From: Pandoraea oxalativorans
Lineage (GTDB): Bacteria; Pseudomonadota; Gammaproteobacteria; Burkholderiales; Burkholderiaceae
Reading direction: 5' to 3'
Length of the DNA: 64,000 nt
Assembly (NCBI RefSeq): GCF_000972785.3
Contig: NZ_CP011253.3
Span: 744,001-808,000, forward strand
Shown here: piece by piece, positions 17,822 through 26,371 of the stretch
Layout of the letters: every line of letters starts with the position of its first letter
How positions within the stretch are numbered: position 1 is the stretch's first letter
Program-made: the position numbers and the translations under genes
The notes under the pieces: generated by a model
Databases searched by the model: none
What the model was told of the DNA's origin: nothing
What the model saw: only the letters and a program-made list of their open reading frames with translations

Positions 17822-18976
17822 TCAAAAGCGATGGTTGATACCGATACCGAAGGTCGTGACGTCTTCCCCGTTATGTGCAGGATTCGGCAGACCGGCTGGC
17901 GGCAGAATGGTCAGTCTGGAGCTTCCGCGATTCTCCAGTCGCTTGAAGTAGGCGTAGAGCGACGTTCGTTTCGACATCTCATAGATATACGCTGCGGCCC
18001 ACACACGAACGTCTTGCGTGAGCGTGTTTGCCGGCGCCGCGTCTGGCAAACCACCATTGCGCCCGCCCCAACCCAGGTGTACCGCATGCCGAATACCGAA
18101 GGGGATGCGCATCCCGACCTGCCATGCCTTGTCGGCCGACGAGTCCTTCGGCATACGCAACTGATATGTCAGGTAGACGGAGAACCAGGGAAACCTGTAG
18201 ATCGCGCCGAAAGCATGTTCGATCTGACGCTTCGTATCGGGCGTGAGGTCGGTGGTGCCGCTGCTTCGACCGAAGCCATATCCCAACTGAAGTCCCTGGT
18301 ATTGATAGATCAACGATCCGACATCGTAGGTCTTGACCTGATTGGTGGGTGACGTGTTGCCGGCGATCGAGTGCGACAACGAAATCGACAGCCCCGCGAG
18401 AAGAGGGGAGTTGTAACGAATCAGATTGTCGAGTCGCGCCGGGTCTGTCAAAGGATTGAACATCCACGGGTTGTCGATTTCGCCGGTGAGCGATGCAATA
18501 ACCGACGCCGGTGCAACCAGGATCGGGTCGAAGATCGTGCCCCAGTCGTAACCGGGGGTCGGCTGTCGGCCGATTTCGATTTTGCCCAGCGACTTGCTGA
18601 TCAGGCCCACGGTGGCGCGCCGCCCGAACAAGCGGCCGCTTTGCGCCGCAGTGCCCGTGGTGACATTGATGCCGCCTTCCAGCACGAACCGGGCTTTGAG
18701 ATCGCCGGACAGATCCTCTTCGCCGCGCATACCCCAGCGTGATCCGGCGAGACCCCCGGAGTTCAGGTTCACCACGCTTGTTTCATGGTTCTTGTAGTAG
18801 CCGAGAAACGTGTCCATCACGCCGTAGAGCATGACATTGGCTGCGGTCGCGGGTTTGATGACAGCGACGCTCAAAGCGATACCGACGATGCAGAATTTGG
18901 CAATGCGCTTTAGGTGAGCGGAAGGGGCAATCGACCGGGGCGGGGGAGAGGTCGCGTACCCGAGGGGGAAGTTCAT
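17822..18976 (-). CDS. Outer-membrane porin (Gram-negative general porin, Burkholderia type)
   Basis: A 384-residue beta-barrel porin of the OmpC-like Porin_4 group: mature start NVMLYGVMDTFLGYY, the GGLAGSRWGMRGEEDLSGDLKA segment that marks this family, and a C-terminal GIGINHRF ending in phenylalanine as required for outer-membrane insertion. The signal sequence is unusually long: a Pro/Ser-rich 25-residue extension precedes the hydrophobic IAKFCIVGIALSVAVIKPATAA. The ATG at 18976 follows GGAGACAAC. Upstream lie two AATACTAT motifs, one also found before the second Rieske operon, so the porin is probably co-regulated and admits the pathway substrate. Confidence 0.93.
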   Translation of the reverse strand: MNFPLGYATSPPPRSIAPSAHLKRIAKFCIVGIALSVAVIKPATAANVMLYGVMDTFLGYYKNHETSVVNLNSGGLAGSRWGMRGEEDLSGDLKARFVLEGGINVTTGTAAQSGRLFGRRATVGLISKSLGKIEIGRQPTPGYDWGTIFDPILVAPASVIASLTGEIDNPWMFNPLTDPARLDNLIRYNSPLLAGLSISLSHSIAGNTSPTNQVKTYDVGSLIYQYQGLQLGYGFGRSSGTTDLTPDTKRQIEHAFGAIYRFPWFSVYLTYQLRMPKDSSADKAWQVGMRIPFGIRHAVHLGWGGRNGGLPDAAPANTLTQDVRVWAAAYIYEMSKRTSLYAYFKRLENRGSSRLTILPPAGLPNPAHNGEDVTTFGIGINHRF

Positions 18977-19219
18977 GTTGTCTCCGTTGATAGTATTTAA
19001 GTTTGTATTCTTAATAGTATTTATTGTGCGCCGATGAGGCAATCCGAATTCCTCCGATTCGGGGTTAACACGAGGCGGCAGTGAGGCTAATCGGCGACGG
19101 TGTCCCGGTGTAAACCCGTGAATCATGTGTCAGCACTTGCGTGATCAATCATCTTTTGTCTAGAATTTTTGCATTCAAAACAGAATGCAAATGAATTGAT
19201 CGACCGAGGGAGACGGCAA
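18977..19219. promoter_or_regulatory. Divergent porin / NTF2-like control region with two AATACTAT motifs
   Basis: In this 243-base gap ATAGTATTTAA occurs at 18990-19000 and ATAGTATTTAT at 19014-19024 (AATACTAT on the porin strand), starts 24 bases apart, about two helical turns. They lie just before the porin start, suited to repression. The same core is present at 9368-9375. Confidence 0.5.
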
Positions 19220-19729
19220 ATGGAAATGAAAGGCGTAGTCGCGGGCGAAGGCATCCATCGTGAGGGGACGCGCCGACAGCTCAAACGTCAGTCCGCTGGC
19301 GTCACGTTGTTAGGCATCGCGCTGACGTGTTGGATCGCGTACGACCTGCACTTCAATACCAAATGGGACTGGGGGCCGGGCGCCGGCAAGTTACCGGTGG
19401 AAATCGTCCAGGGATTCATGAGCGAGGCTTATGGCGATGGCAGGGGCGTGCAGGCGGCGAAGGATTACTTCACGCCGGACGCGAAAGACCGGAATCCGCT
19501 CTCGGCCGATCGAAAAGATGGCCCGCCAATTCGTCATGACACCCTGGGCGTCGTCGCGCAGGGGCTCTCAGTGGCGGTGCACCATTGCATTTCGGCTGCA
19601 GGTGATGACCCGGCGCTGAACGCTGTTGACATTTTCCGCACGAAGAACGGGCGCATCGTGGAGCGAACTCGTATAGCGCAGCCGGCCGCCTCGGATGAGC
19701 GCTGCGCAATGTTTGCTACCGCGCGTTGA
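19220..19729 (+). CDS. Membrane-anchored NTF2/SnoaL-like protein
   Basis: A 169-residue protein with one N-terminal membrane helix (about 25-42, VTLLGIALTCWIAYDL) and a C-terminal domain resembling SnoaL/NTF2-like proteins (FMSEAYGDGRGVQAAKDYFTPDAKDRNP followed by a beta-rich HHCISAAGDDPALNAVDIFRTKNGRIVE). The likely topology puts the small-molecule-binding cone outside the cytoplasm. GAGGGAGAC precedes ATG 19220. It is divergent from the porin and 33 bases before a DoxX-like gene. SnoaL-like folds may isomerise or hydrate ring compounds; function here is unproven. Confidence 0.7.
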   Translation: MEMKGVVAGEGIHREGTRRQLKRQSAGVTLLGIALTCWIAYDLHFNTKWDWGPGAGKLPVEIVQGFMSEAYGDGRGVQAAKDYFTPDAKDRNPLSADRKDGPPIRHDTLGVVAQGLSVAVHHCISAAGDDPALNAVDIFRTKNGRIVERTRIAQPAASDERCAMFATAR

Positions 19730-19762
19730 GCACTACCCCGTCAAAAAATCCGGAGACAAAAG

Positions 19763-20278
19763 ATGATTGAACAACTGCAGAAAACGCTGACCGAACCGCG
19801 TTCGCTGGGCCGCGCCGTGTTGACGGTAATGCGGCTATACCTCGGGGGATGGATGATCGTCAGCGGGCTGAGCTATTGGCTGCCGGTGTGGGGCTATACG
19901 CCAGTGTGGCCGCAGCCGTTGGGGACGTTGCCCGCGTCGAACGATATGTTGGTGACGATGATCTCGATCGGACTATTCCATATCGTGAAGACCTGCGAGA
20001 TCCTGGGCGGGCTATGTCTGCTGTTTGACATCTTTGTGCCATTTGGGCTGGTGTTGCTGCTGCCGGTGTCGTTCGTCGTCTGGTACAACGCGATCGTTCT
20101 GAATCATCGCTTCGACCGCATATTTGCGCCGTACATGGGCGTTGGCTGCCTCTATCTCAATCTGCTTTTGCTGCTGGCTTACATCCGGTACTACATCCCG
20201 CTGTTTTCGTTCAGATCATCGATTGGCGGTTTCCATGATGCACAACGCGTCACGAAAAGCTTCAAGGAATCGGTTTAG
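19763..20278 (+). CDS. DoxX-like integral membrane protein
   Basis: A 171-residue protein with four hydrophobic segments, beginning MIEQLQKTLTEPRSLGRAVL, and the DoxX-like order of helices with a conserved ICETLGGL-type segment (VKTCEILGGLCLLFD). The ATG follows CGGAGAC. It is co-directional and 33 bases downstream of the NTF2-like gene. It is distinct in sequence from the DoxX-like protein at 14938, so duplication, if any, is old. Function unknown; a redox or membrane-stress role is the usual suggestion for the family. Confidence 0.78.
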   Translation: MIEQLQKTLTEPRSLGRAVLTVMRLYLGGWMIVSGLSYWLPVWGYTPVWPQPLGTLPASNDMLVTMISIGLFHIVKTCEILGGLCLLFDIFVPFGLVLLLPVSFVVWYNAIVLNHRFDRIFAPYMGVGCLYLNLLLLLAYIRYYIPLFSFRSSIGGFHDAQRVTKSFKESV

Positions 20279-20580
20279 TTTTCTCAGGAGCGTTCCGCGC
20301 TGCTCAGCGTGCCTTCGTCGTCCCGAGCGACATCTTGTTCGCAATCGGGCGCGCCAGGCAGGCCGGAGTGTCGATTGACCACTACACCACCTGCGGCCCT
20401 CGCCCTCAATTAGCACCTTTGCGTGCCGAAACGGCACGGAGTTGTTTTTTCCGCCACCTACACTCCGCTTCCTGAGACTGGCAGATGGCCCCGGCTCGAC
20501 CTTGTTGCACGGTATGCAACGGGCGTATGCGGGGGCGTCCAAACATCGACTTCCAACGCCAGCGATCCCGAGGAGCAGGA
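20279..20580 (+). other. Intergenic region with one terminator-like hairpin
   Basis: This 302-base gap separates the catabolic island from an MHS transporter. CGTGCCG-AAA-CGGCACG (20422-20438) followed by GAGTTGTTTTTT resembles a rho-independent terminator. A strong AGGAGCAGGA ribosome site lies at its right end. I see no tRNA, ORF or palindrome beyond this. Confidence 0.5.
20422..20450 (+). terminator. Rho-independent terminator-like hairpin
   Basis: A 7-bp stem (CGTGCCG/CGGCACG) with a 3-base loop, then GAGTTG and six T. The short spacer before the T-run lowers confidence. It would end the NTF2-like/DoxX transcript. Confidence 0.5.
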
Positions 20581-21909
20581 ATGACCGGCAACACCAAACC
20601 CCACAACCCGTGGCGCGAGATCTGCGCGGCGAGTATCGGCAACGCACTGGAGTTCTACGATCTGCTGATCTATGGCTACTTCGCCATCGTCATCGGCCAG
20701 TTGTTCTTCCCCGCTCACGACGCAACGACCTCGCTGCTGCTCTCCGTGGGCACCTTCGGCATTTCGTTCGTCACGCGCCCGCTGGGCTCGATCATCCTCG
20801 GCAGCTACGCCGACCGCGCCGGTCGCAAGGCGTCGCTCACGGTGTCCATCGGCCTCATGATGGTTGGCACCGCCATGATCGCGTTCGCGCCGACATATGC
20901 GCAGATCGGCATTTTCTCGCCGCTCATGATCATCGTCGCGCGTATGCTGCAAGGCTTCTCGACGGGCGGTGAGTTCGGCGCTGCCACGGCCTTCATGGTC
21001 GAACATGCGGACGCCAAGCGTCGCGGTTTCTTCGCCAGTTGGCAGATGTCGACGCAAGGTCTCGCAACGGTGCTCGCCGCCGGCGTATCGGCACTACTGA
21101 GCCTGCTGCTCACCGCTGACCAACTGAGTGCGTGGGGTTGGCGTATCGCCTTCGCCGTCGGTCTGCTCATCGGCCCGGTCGGTCTGTACATTCGTCGCAA
21201 CATCGACGAAACCGCCGACTTCAAGAAGCTCGGCGAAAAGCAACGCGAGAAGTCGCCGCTGCGCGAAGTCTTCGGGCGTGACCGCGCCAACATGCTGCTC
21301 GGCGCAGGCGTTGTGGCTGCGGCCACCGCGTTCAACTACGTCCACAAGCTGTACATGCCGACGTATGCGGTCAAGCAACTGCACATTCCGGCGACGTCGT
21401 CGTTCATCGGTGCGGTAGTGACCGGCGTGATGCTGATGATCGCGGCACCGGTCGTCGGCCATCTGTCGGACCGCTTCGGCCGTATTCGCGTGATGCTCTA
21501 CGCGCTGATCGCCGTGGGCGTGACGACCTACCCGCTGTTTGTGCTGCTCAACCGTTATCCGACGTTCCAGACGCTGCTGCTGGTGCAGGCACTGGTCGGT
21601 CTGCTGATCGCCGTGAGTCTCGCCCCGCTGCCCGCCTTGCTCGCAGACATCTTCCCGACGAGCACCCGTGGCACGGGTCTGGCGCTGTCGTACAACTTCT
21701 CGGTCACGCTGTTCGGCGGCTTCGCCCCGCTGATCGTGACGTGGCTGATCGACGCCACGCAGAACAAGCTCGCACCGAGCTTCTACGTGATGGCAACCGC
21801 AGTACTCAGTGTGGCGGCTGTAACGGCGTTGGCCCGCCGTGTGCGTGCAGGCAAGATCGCCGGGCTCACGAGCCAGTCGCACGCCTCGCCGCGTGCGACC
21901 AAGGCCTAA
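20581..21909 (+). CDS. MFS transporter, metabolite:H+ symporter (MHS) family
   Basis: A 442-residue 12-helix MFS protein of the citrate/tricarballylate/proline-betaine symporter group: opening REICAASIGNALEFYDLLIYGYF, loop motif GSYADRAGRKASL, and the MLQGFSTGGEFGAATAFMVEHA segment characteristic of this family. It likely imports a carboxylate with protons. ATG 20581 is preceded by AGGAGCAGG. A terminator follows, then an AstE/AspA-type deacylase gene, whose substrate (an N-acyl amino acid) may be what this transporter carries. Confidence 0.9.
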   Translation: MTGNTKPHNPWREICAASIGNALEFYDLLIYGYFAIVIGQLFFPAHDATTSLLLSVGTFGISFVTRPLGSIILGSYADRAGRKASLTVSIGLMMVGTAMIAFAPTYAQIGIFSPLMIIVARMLQGFSTGGEFGAATAFMVEHADAKRRGFFASWQMSTQGLATVLAAGVSALLSLLLTADQLSAWGWRIAFAVGLLIGPVGLYIRRNIDETADFKKLGEKQREKSPLREVFGRDRANMLLGAGVVAAATAFNYVHKLYMPTYAVKQLHIPATSSFIGAVVTGVMLMIAAPVVGHLSDRFGRIRVMLYALIAVGVTTYPLFVLLNRYPTFQTLLLVQALVGLLIAVSLAPLPALLADIFPTSTRGTGLALSYNFSVTLFGGFAPLIVTWLIDATQNKLAPSFYVMATAVLSVAAVTALARRVRAGKIAGLTSQSHASPRATKA

Positions 21910-21968
21910 GACCCGATAGCGTTCGATAACTTCGTCCCAATATTCGATGTCCTGATTTGAGCCGCAAC

Positions 21969-22011
21969 GACGACGTCCGCCACCCCCCTGGGCGACGTCG
22001 TCTCTTTTTTT
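21969..22011 (+). terminator. Rho-independent terminator
   Basis: Arms GACGACGTC (21969-21977) and GACGTCGTC (21994-22002) form a 9-bp stem, followed by TCTTTTTTT. It ends the MHS transporter transcript. Confidence 0.8.
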
Positions 22012-22037
22012 GCGGCATCCCTTGCGGAGCTTTACCC

Positions 22038-23018
22038 ATGACCACGCTCGAAGCGATTCGCGCCGCCTTGCCGGCGTACCCCATCGAAGTCTCGTTCCCC
22101 GACATCACCCGTTGGCGCGAAGGCAACACCGGCATCGACTATCTACACACGTTCGATAGCGGCATGCCCGGCAAGCACGTGATGATCCTCGCGCTCACGC
22201 ACGGCAACGAAGTGAGCGGCGCAATCGCCGTCGACGCGCTGCTCGCATCCGGACTGCGTCCGTCGTCGGGCCGCGTTTCGCTGGGCTTTGGCAACATCGG
22301 CGCGTACGAACAGTTCAGCGCCGAGAATGCAGACGCTACGCGCTTTCTCGACGAAGACATGAACCGTGTGTGGACGCCTTCGACGCTCGACGGCGAACGT
22401 CAGAGCCGCGAACTGACGCGCGCCCGTGCGATGCGCCCGTTCATCGACACGGTCGATCTGCTGCTCGACATCCATTCGATGCACGAAGCGTCGGCGCCGC
22501 TGATGATGACCGGTCCGCTGGAAAAGGCGATTGCGTTGGCGGCCGAACTCGGCACGCCAGAGCACGTCATCATCGACAAGGGTCACGCCAATGGCACGCG
22601 CATGCGCGATTACGGTGGCTTCGGCGATCCTGCCAGCCCGAAGAACGCGCTGCTTATCGAGACGGGACAGCACTTCGCCAAGAGCGCGCGCGATGTGGCG
22701 CTCGACAGCGCAGCGCGCTTCCTGCTGCACGCGGGCGTGGTGGCAGAGGCCGACGTTGCGCGGTTCCTCACGCAAGCGCCTGCGCGTCAGAAGTTTGTGG
22801 AAATCACGCAGCCGGTCGTGGCGCGTTCGATGGACTTCCGTTTCTCGCAGCCGTTCACGGGACTGGAAGTGATCGAGAAGGCGGGCACCGAAATTGCCCG
22901 CGACGGCGACGAAGTGATCGTCACGCCTTACGACAACTGCGTGATCGTGCAGCCGTCGATGCGTCACCTCGGGGTCAACGTCACGATGATGCGTCTGGGG
23001 CGCTTGCTGGATCGCTAA
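22038..23018 (+). CDS. Succinylglutamate desuccinylase/aspartoacylase-family zinc deacylase
   Basis: A 326-residue carboxypeptidase-like M14 deacylase. Zinc ligands are H55 and E58 (LTHGNEVSG) and H146 (DIHSMHE); the substrate-binding DMNRVW follows the family pattern. It should remove an acyl group from an N-acylated amino acid or related amide. ATG 22038 follows GCGGAG. It is flanked by terminators on both sides, so it is monocistronic, though its position after the MHS transporter suggests they share a substrate. Confidence 0.88.
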   Translation: MTTLEAIRAALPAYPIEVSFPDITRWREGNTGIDYLHTFDSGMPGKHVMILALTHGNEVSGAIAVDALLASGLRPSSGRVSLGFGNIGAYEQFSAENADATRFLDEDMNRVWTPSTLDGERQSRELTRARAMRPFIDTVDLLLDIHSMHEASAPLMMTGPLEKAIALAAELGTPEHVIIDKGHANGTRMRDYGGFGDPASPKNALLIETGQHFAKSARDVALDSAARFLLHAGVVAEADVARFLTQAPARQKFVEITQPVVARSMDFRFSQPFTGLEVIEKAGTEIARDGDEVIVTPYDNCVIVQPSMRHLGVNVTMMRLGRLLDR

Positions 23019-23049
23019 GACGGACGTCAGTCGCTGAGTCGTTCCGAAT

Positions 23050-23076
23050 GGGCCGAGGATTATCTCGGCCCTTTTT
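23050..23076. terminator. Rho-independent terminator between convergent genes
   Basis: GGGCCGAG (23050-23057) and CTCGGCCC (23064-23071) form an 8-bp stem with a GATTAT loop, followed by TTTTT. It ends the deacylase gene. Confidence 0.85.
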
Positions 23077-23102
23077 CGTTGCTGCGAGGACGTTCAGAAC
23101 GT

Positions 23103-24551
23103 TCAGAATGTCCCGACGAGCGAGCCGACCGCGATGACCGCGACGAGGGCGATCAGCGCACTGACAATGCTCGTCATGACGATGTCGAAGTAGCTTTCGC
23201 GGTGCGTGCTGCCGCACACCGCCAGCAAGGTGACGACCGCGCCGTTGTGCGGCAGACTGTCGAGCGTGCCGGACGCCATCACGGCCACACGGTGCATCAG
23301 CGCGGGATCGATGCCGTGCTGCGCAGCGAGGCCGACATAGGCGGGACCGAGCGCGTCCAGGGCAATCGTCAGACCACCCGAGGCGGACCCGGTGATGGCC
23401 GCAAGCAGGTTCGCGCAGAGCGCCAGCGACACGAGCGGACCGCCGTCGATGGACAGCACCCAGTCGCGCACCAGCTCGAAGCCGGGCAGCGCGGCAATGA
23501 CGCCGCCATAGCCCACCAGACTCGCCGTGCACATGATCGGGAGGACGGACGCGTTTGCACCGGCGTCCATCGTCTTGCGCAGTGCGGGCAGGCGTCGCCA
23601 TTGCAGGATCACGAGCACGAGGATCGCGCTTGCGAGCGCGACGCATACGCCCCACACGCCCGCCACACTTTGCAGCGTAATGCCGCCCCATCTCGGCTCC
23701 GCGAGAAAGCTTGCGTTCAGACGCGGGAAGACGATCACGTTCATCACGAAGTTGGCGCCGATCACCACGAGCAATGGCAATGCGGCCGTCAGAATCCCCG
23801 GCAGCGCGTTGTTGCGATGACCGGCGTCGATTTCCGCCGGATCGAATTCGCGTGCCACGCTGGCGCGCTCACGCACGACAGTCGGGTCCGCCTTCTTGTC
23901 CCACACTTCATTCTCGGCATAACCGTGGCCTGCACGGCGCGCCTGTGCCTCGCGCCACGACAGCCACCAGAGGCCTACGCCGAGCATGATGGCCGAGGCC
24001 ATCAGCCCCAGCCCCGGCGCGGCAAAGGGCGTGGTGCCGAAGAAGGGCATCGGGATCGCATTCTGGATGGCAGGCGTACCGGGCATGGCGGACATCGTGA
24101 AGGTGGACGTCCCCAACGCAATGGCAGCGGGCATCAGTCGCACGGGAATGTTGGCTTCACGGAACAGCGCGTGCGCCATCGGGGCGAGGACGAAGAACGC
24201 CACGAAAAGACTCACGCCGCCGTATGTCACGAGCGCGCCGCCCAGCACCACCGCGAACATCGCGCGGCGCGAACCGAGCTTCTCGGTGAGAAACGCGGCG
24301 ATAGCGCGTACGGCTCCGCTGTCCTCCATCAACTTGCCGAACAAGGCCCCGAGCAGGAACAACGGGAAGAACTGCGCGATGAAGCGCGCGGCGTTCTGCA
24401 TGAACGTCTGCGTCCAGTGTGCGAGCACAGGTTCGGCTGAGAGCGCCGCAGCAAGCATGGCGGCGGCCGGGGCGAGCAGCAGCACGCTCCAGCCACGATA
24501 GGCGAGCCAGACGAGCAGCGCCAGACCGATAAGAATGCCGGCAAGCTCCAT
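23103..24551 (-). CDS. GntP-family permease
   Basis: A 482-residue, highly hydrophobic protein with about 12 membrane segments. Features of the gluconate/organic acid GntP group include FFPLFLLGALFGKLMEDSGAVRAIA, TYGGVSLFVAFFVL and GTSTFTMSAMPGTPAIQN. It likely imports a hydroxy or short organic acid. Its ATG immediately abuts the TGA of the patatin gene (24552-24554), so translation of the two is probably coupled. Substrate unknown. Confidence 0.88.
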   Translation of the reverse strand: MELAGILIGLALLVWLAYRGWSVLLLAPAAAMLAAALSAEPVLAHWTQTFMQNAARFIAQFFPLFLLGALFGKLMEDSGAVRAIAAFLTEKLGSRRAMFAVVLGGALVTYGGVSLFVAFFVLAPMAHALFREANIPVRLMPAAIALGTSTFTMSAMPGTPAIQNAIPMPFFGTTPFAAPGLGLMASAIMLGVGLWWLSWREAQARRAGHGYAENEVWDKKADPTVVRERASVAREFDPAEIDAGHRNNALPGILTAALPLLVVIGANFVMNVIVFPRLNASFLAEPRWGGITLQSVAGVWGVCVALASAILVLVILQWRRLPALRKTMDAGANASVLPIMCTASLVGYGGVIAALPGFELVRDWVLSIDGGPLVSLALCANLLAAITGSASGGLTIALDALGPAYVGLAAQHGIDPALMHRVAVMASGTLDSLPHNGAVVTLLAVCGSTHRESYFDIVMTSIVSALIALVAVIAVGSLVGTF

Positions 24552-25679
24552 TCAGAGGGTCTCCTGCAGGGCATCGAGATCGAGCGAGGAGCGTTTGCCC
24601 AGATCGGCGCCGTGTTCGTGCAGGAAGGCGTCGGCGCAGCGACGGCCCTCGTCGCGCAGCATCACGAGGAAGTCCCATTCCGCCGAGAGCTTCGACGAAT
24701 AGCCGAGCGTCGTCATCATGTCGCTCGCGATCCGGTGCATTCGCATCTGCGCCCAGCGCTTGCCTTCGTCGCTCCCGGCATCCACGACCTGACGCAGCAC
24801 GGCAATCATGCGCAACTCCTTGAGCAGCGTGGCGTTGAAGGGAACTTCGTTGACGCGGTTCAGAATTTCGCGCGCCGAACGCGGCACCTCGTTGCGCTCG
24901 ACCGGATTGACCTGCACAAGGATGGTGTCGCACGACACGGTCTCGCGCACCAGCGGCGTGATCGACGGATTGCCCGCGTAACCGCCGTCCCAGTAGGGCT
25001 CACCATCGATCTCGATGGCGCGATACAGCATGGGCAGGCACGCTGAGGCGAGCAGGACGTCCGGGGTGATTTCGGCGTTGCGGAAGACGCGACCTCGTCC
25101 GGTATGCACGTTAGTCGCTGTGATGAAGAGCTGGATCGGGTTGGCGTCGGCGCGTCTGGAGATGCCGTCGAAGTCGATGTGATCGGCCAGCAGGCGGCGC
25201 AACGGGTTGAATTCGAGCGGCGCGAGATCGTAGGGGGACACGACGCGGGCGGCGAGATCGAAGAACATGAAGAACGGCGAGTTATCGAGCGACCAGCGCC
25301 CGAGCACGATGTCGAGCGGTGTGCGCCGCAACGGGCTGAAGCGTCCCGCATGCGCCACATCTCGCCAGAACTGTTCCAGCGCGCCGCGTGCCGCGTCGGG
25401 GCCGCCGCGCGCGTATCCGGTCGCAAGCACGGCGGCATTCATTGCGCCAGCGGAGGTGCCGGAAATGCCCTCGATGCGAAAGGGGGCGTTGTCGGTGTCG
25501 TGCGAAACGGCTTCGAGCAGACGATCCAGCACGCCCCAGGTGAACGCGCCATGTGCGCCGCCGCCTTGCAGGGCGAGATCGACCGGCAGCGCGCCGTGGG
25601 CGGTGGCGCGTGCGCCGGTCGCGGCGGCTGACGCAGCGGGCGATGGCTGCGCCCGCAAGGTGGATTCGGAGCGTGGCAT
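24552..25679 (-). CDS. Patatin-like phospholipase
   Basis: A 375-residue protein with the full patatin dyad: oxyanion loop GGGAHG (39-44), nucleophile S76 in GTSAG, and D231 in DGGYAGN. The first 30 residues are Ala/Ser-rich and low complexity without a clear signal peptide. The C-terminal 120 residues resemble the DUF3734 region that accompanies bacterial patatins linked to poly-hydroxybutyrate or lipid metabolism. It should hydrolyse acyl ester bonds of lipids. It is upstream of and translationally coupled to a GntP permease. Confidence 0.9.
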   Translation of the reverse strand: MPRSESTLRAQPSPAASAAATGARATAHGALPVDLALQGGGAHGAFTWGVLDRLLEAVSHDTDNAPFRIEGISGTSAGAMNAAVLATGYARGGPDAARGALEQFWRDVAHAGRFSPLRRTPLDIVLGRWSLDNSPFFMFFDLAARVVSPYDLAPLEFNPLRRLLADHIDFDGISRRADANPIQLFITATNVHTGRGRVFRNAEITPDVLLASACLPMLYRAIEIDGEPYWDGGYAGNPSITPLVRETVSCDTILVQVNPVERNEVPRSAREILNRVNEVPFNATLLKELRMIAVLRQVVDAGSDEGKRWAQMRMHRIASDMMTTLGYSSKLSAEWDFLVMLRDEGRRCADAFLHEHGADLGKRSSLDLDALQETL

Positions 25680-25786
25680 GATCCCTCGGCGATGCGGCGT
25701 CGTGCCGGGGGGCGTCAGCCGCGGGGGTCGTTACGAGAGTACGGTTGCAGCAGGTACGCAGTTTGCGCTGCAACATAACCACTGTC

Positions 25787-26206
25787 TCAGATAACCGTGA
25801 AATGGGCAACCTCGTCATCGGTGCCACCGCCCGCCAGGTCCTGCGACGGTTTGCCACGACGCAGACTCAGTTGCGCGAGCACGTCCGCGTGCTGGTTGCC
25901 CCAGCGGTACAGCATTTCGATCGGCTCGATGAAAAGCTCGCCGAGCGGCGTCAGCGGGTATTCGACCTTGGGCGGCACGACGGGATACACCTCGCGGTGA
26001 ATCAGGCCGTCGCGCTCCAGTTCGCGCAGCGTTTGCGTAAGCATCTTCTTCGAAATGCCCGGCAGACGGCGCTGAAGCTCGCCTGTACGTGTCGTGCCGC
26101 ACTGCAACGCGTAGAGCACCATGCTCGTCCACTTCACGCTGAAGAGCTCCAGCACGCGACGCGGCACGCAGGTTTCCTCGAAAACGAAGGGTTCGGGTTT
26201 GCTCAT
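25787..26206 (-). CDS. HxlR family transcriptional regulator
   Basis: A 139-residue winged-helix regulator of the HxlR/DUF24 type: early cysteine C14 (FEETCVPRRVLELF), helix-turn-helix LQRRLPGISKKMLTQTLRELERDGL and wing REVYPVVPPKVEYPLTPLG. Cys residues near the N-terminus often sense electrophiles or redox change in this family. ATG 26206 is chosen over an upstream in-frame codon at 26230 because it matches the family length. It is divergent from the flavin oxidoreductase at 26372 and flanked by a 16-bp direct repeat that overlaps its own leader. Confidence 0.88.
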   Translation of the reverse strand: MSKPEPFVFEETCVPRRVLELFSVKWTSMVLYALQCGTTRTGELQRRLPGISKKMLTQTLRELERDGLIHREVYPVVPPKVEYPLTPLGELFIEPIEMLYRWGNQHADVLAQLSLRRGKPSQDLAGGGTDDEVAHFTVI

Positions 26207-26209
26207 GGT

Positions 26210-26244
26210 AACTAAATGGTGACTATTCAACTAAAAGGTGCCTA
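26210..26244. promoter_or_regulatory. Direct repeat, candidate HxlR operator
   Basis: AACTAAATGGTGACTA (26210-26225) and AACTAAAAGGTGCCTA (26229-26244) agree at 14 of 16 positions, 19 bases apart. The repeat begins four bases from the HxlR start codon and lies between the divergent regulator and oxidoreductase genes. Confidence 0.55.
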
Positions 26245-26371
26245 CTGGGGATTTTGACCCTTCGTCACTATACTTTGGCACGATAGTACGCGTCACCTGG
26301 AGTGCGCCGATCAGACGAGATCAGGCATCGACCGACCGGGGTGCGACGCGCGCAAGCTAACGGAGAACTCC

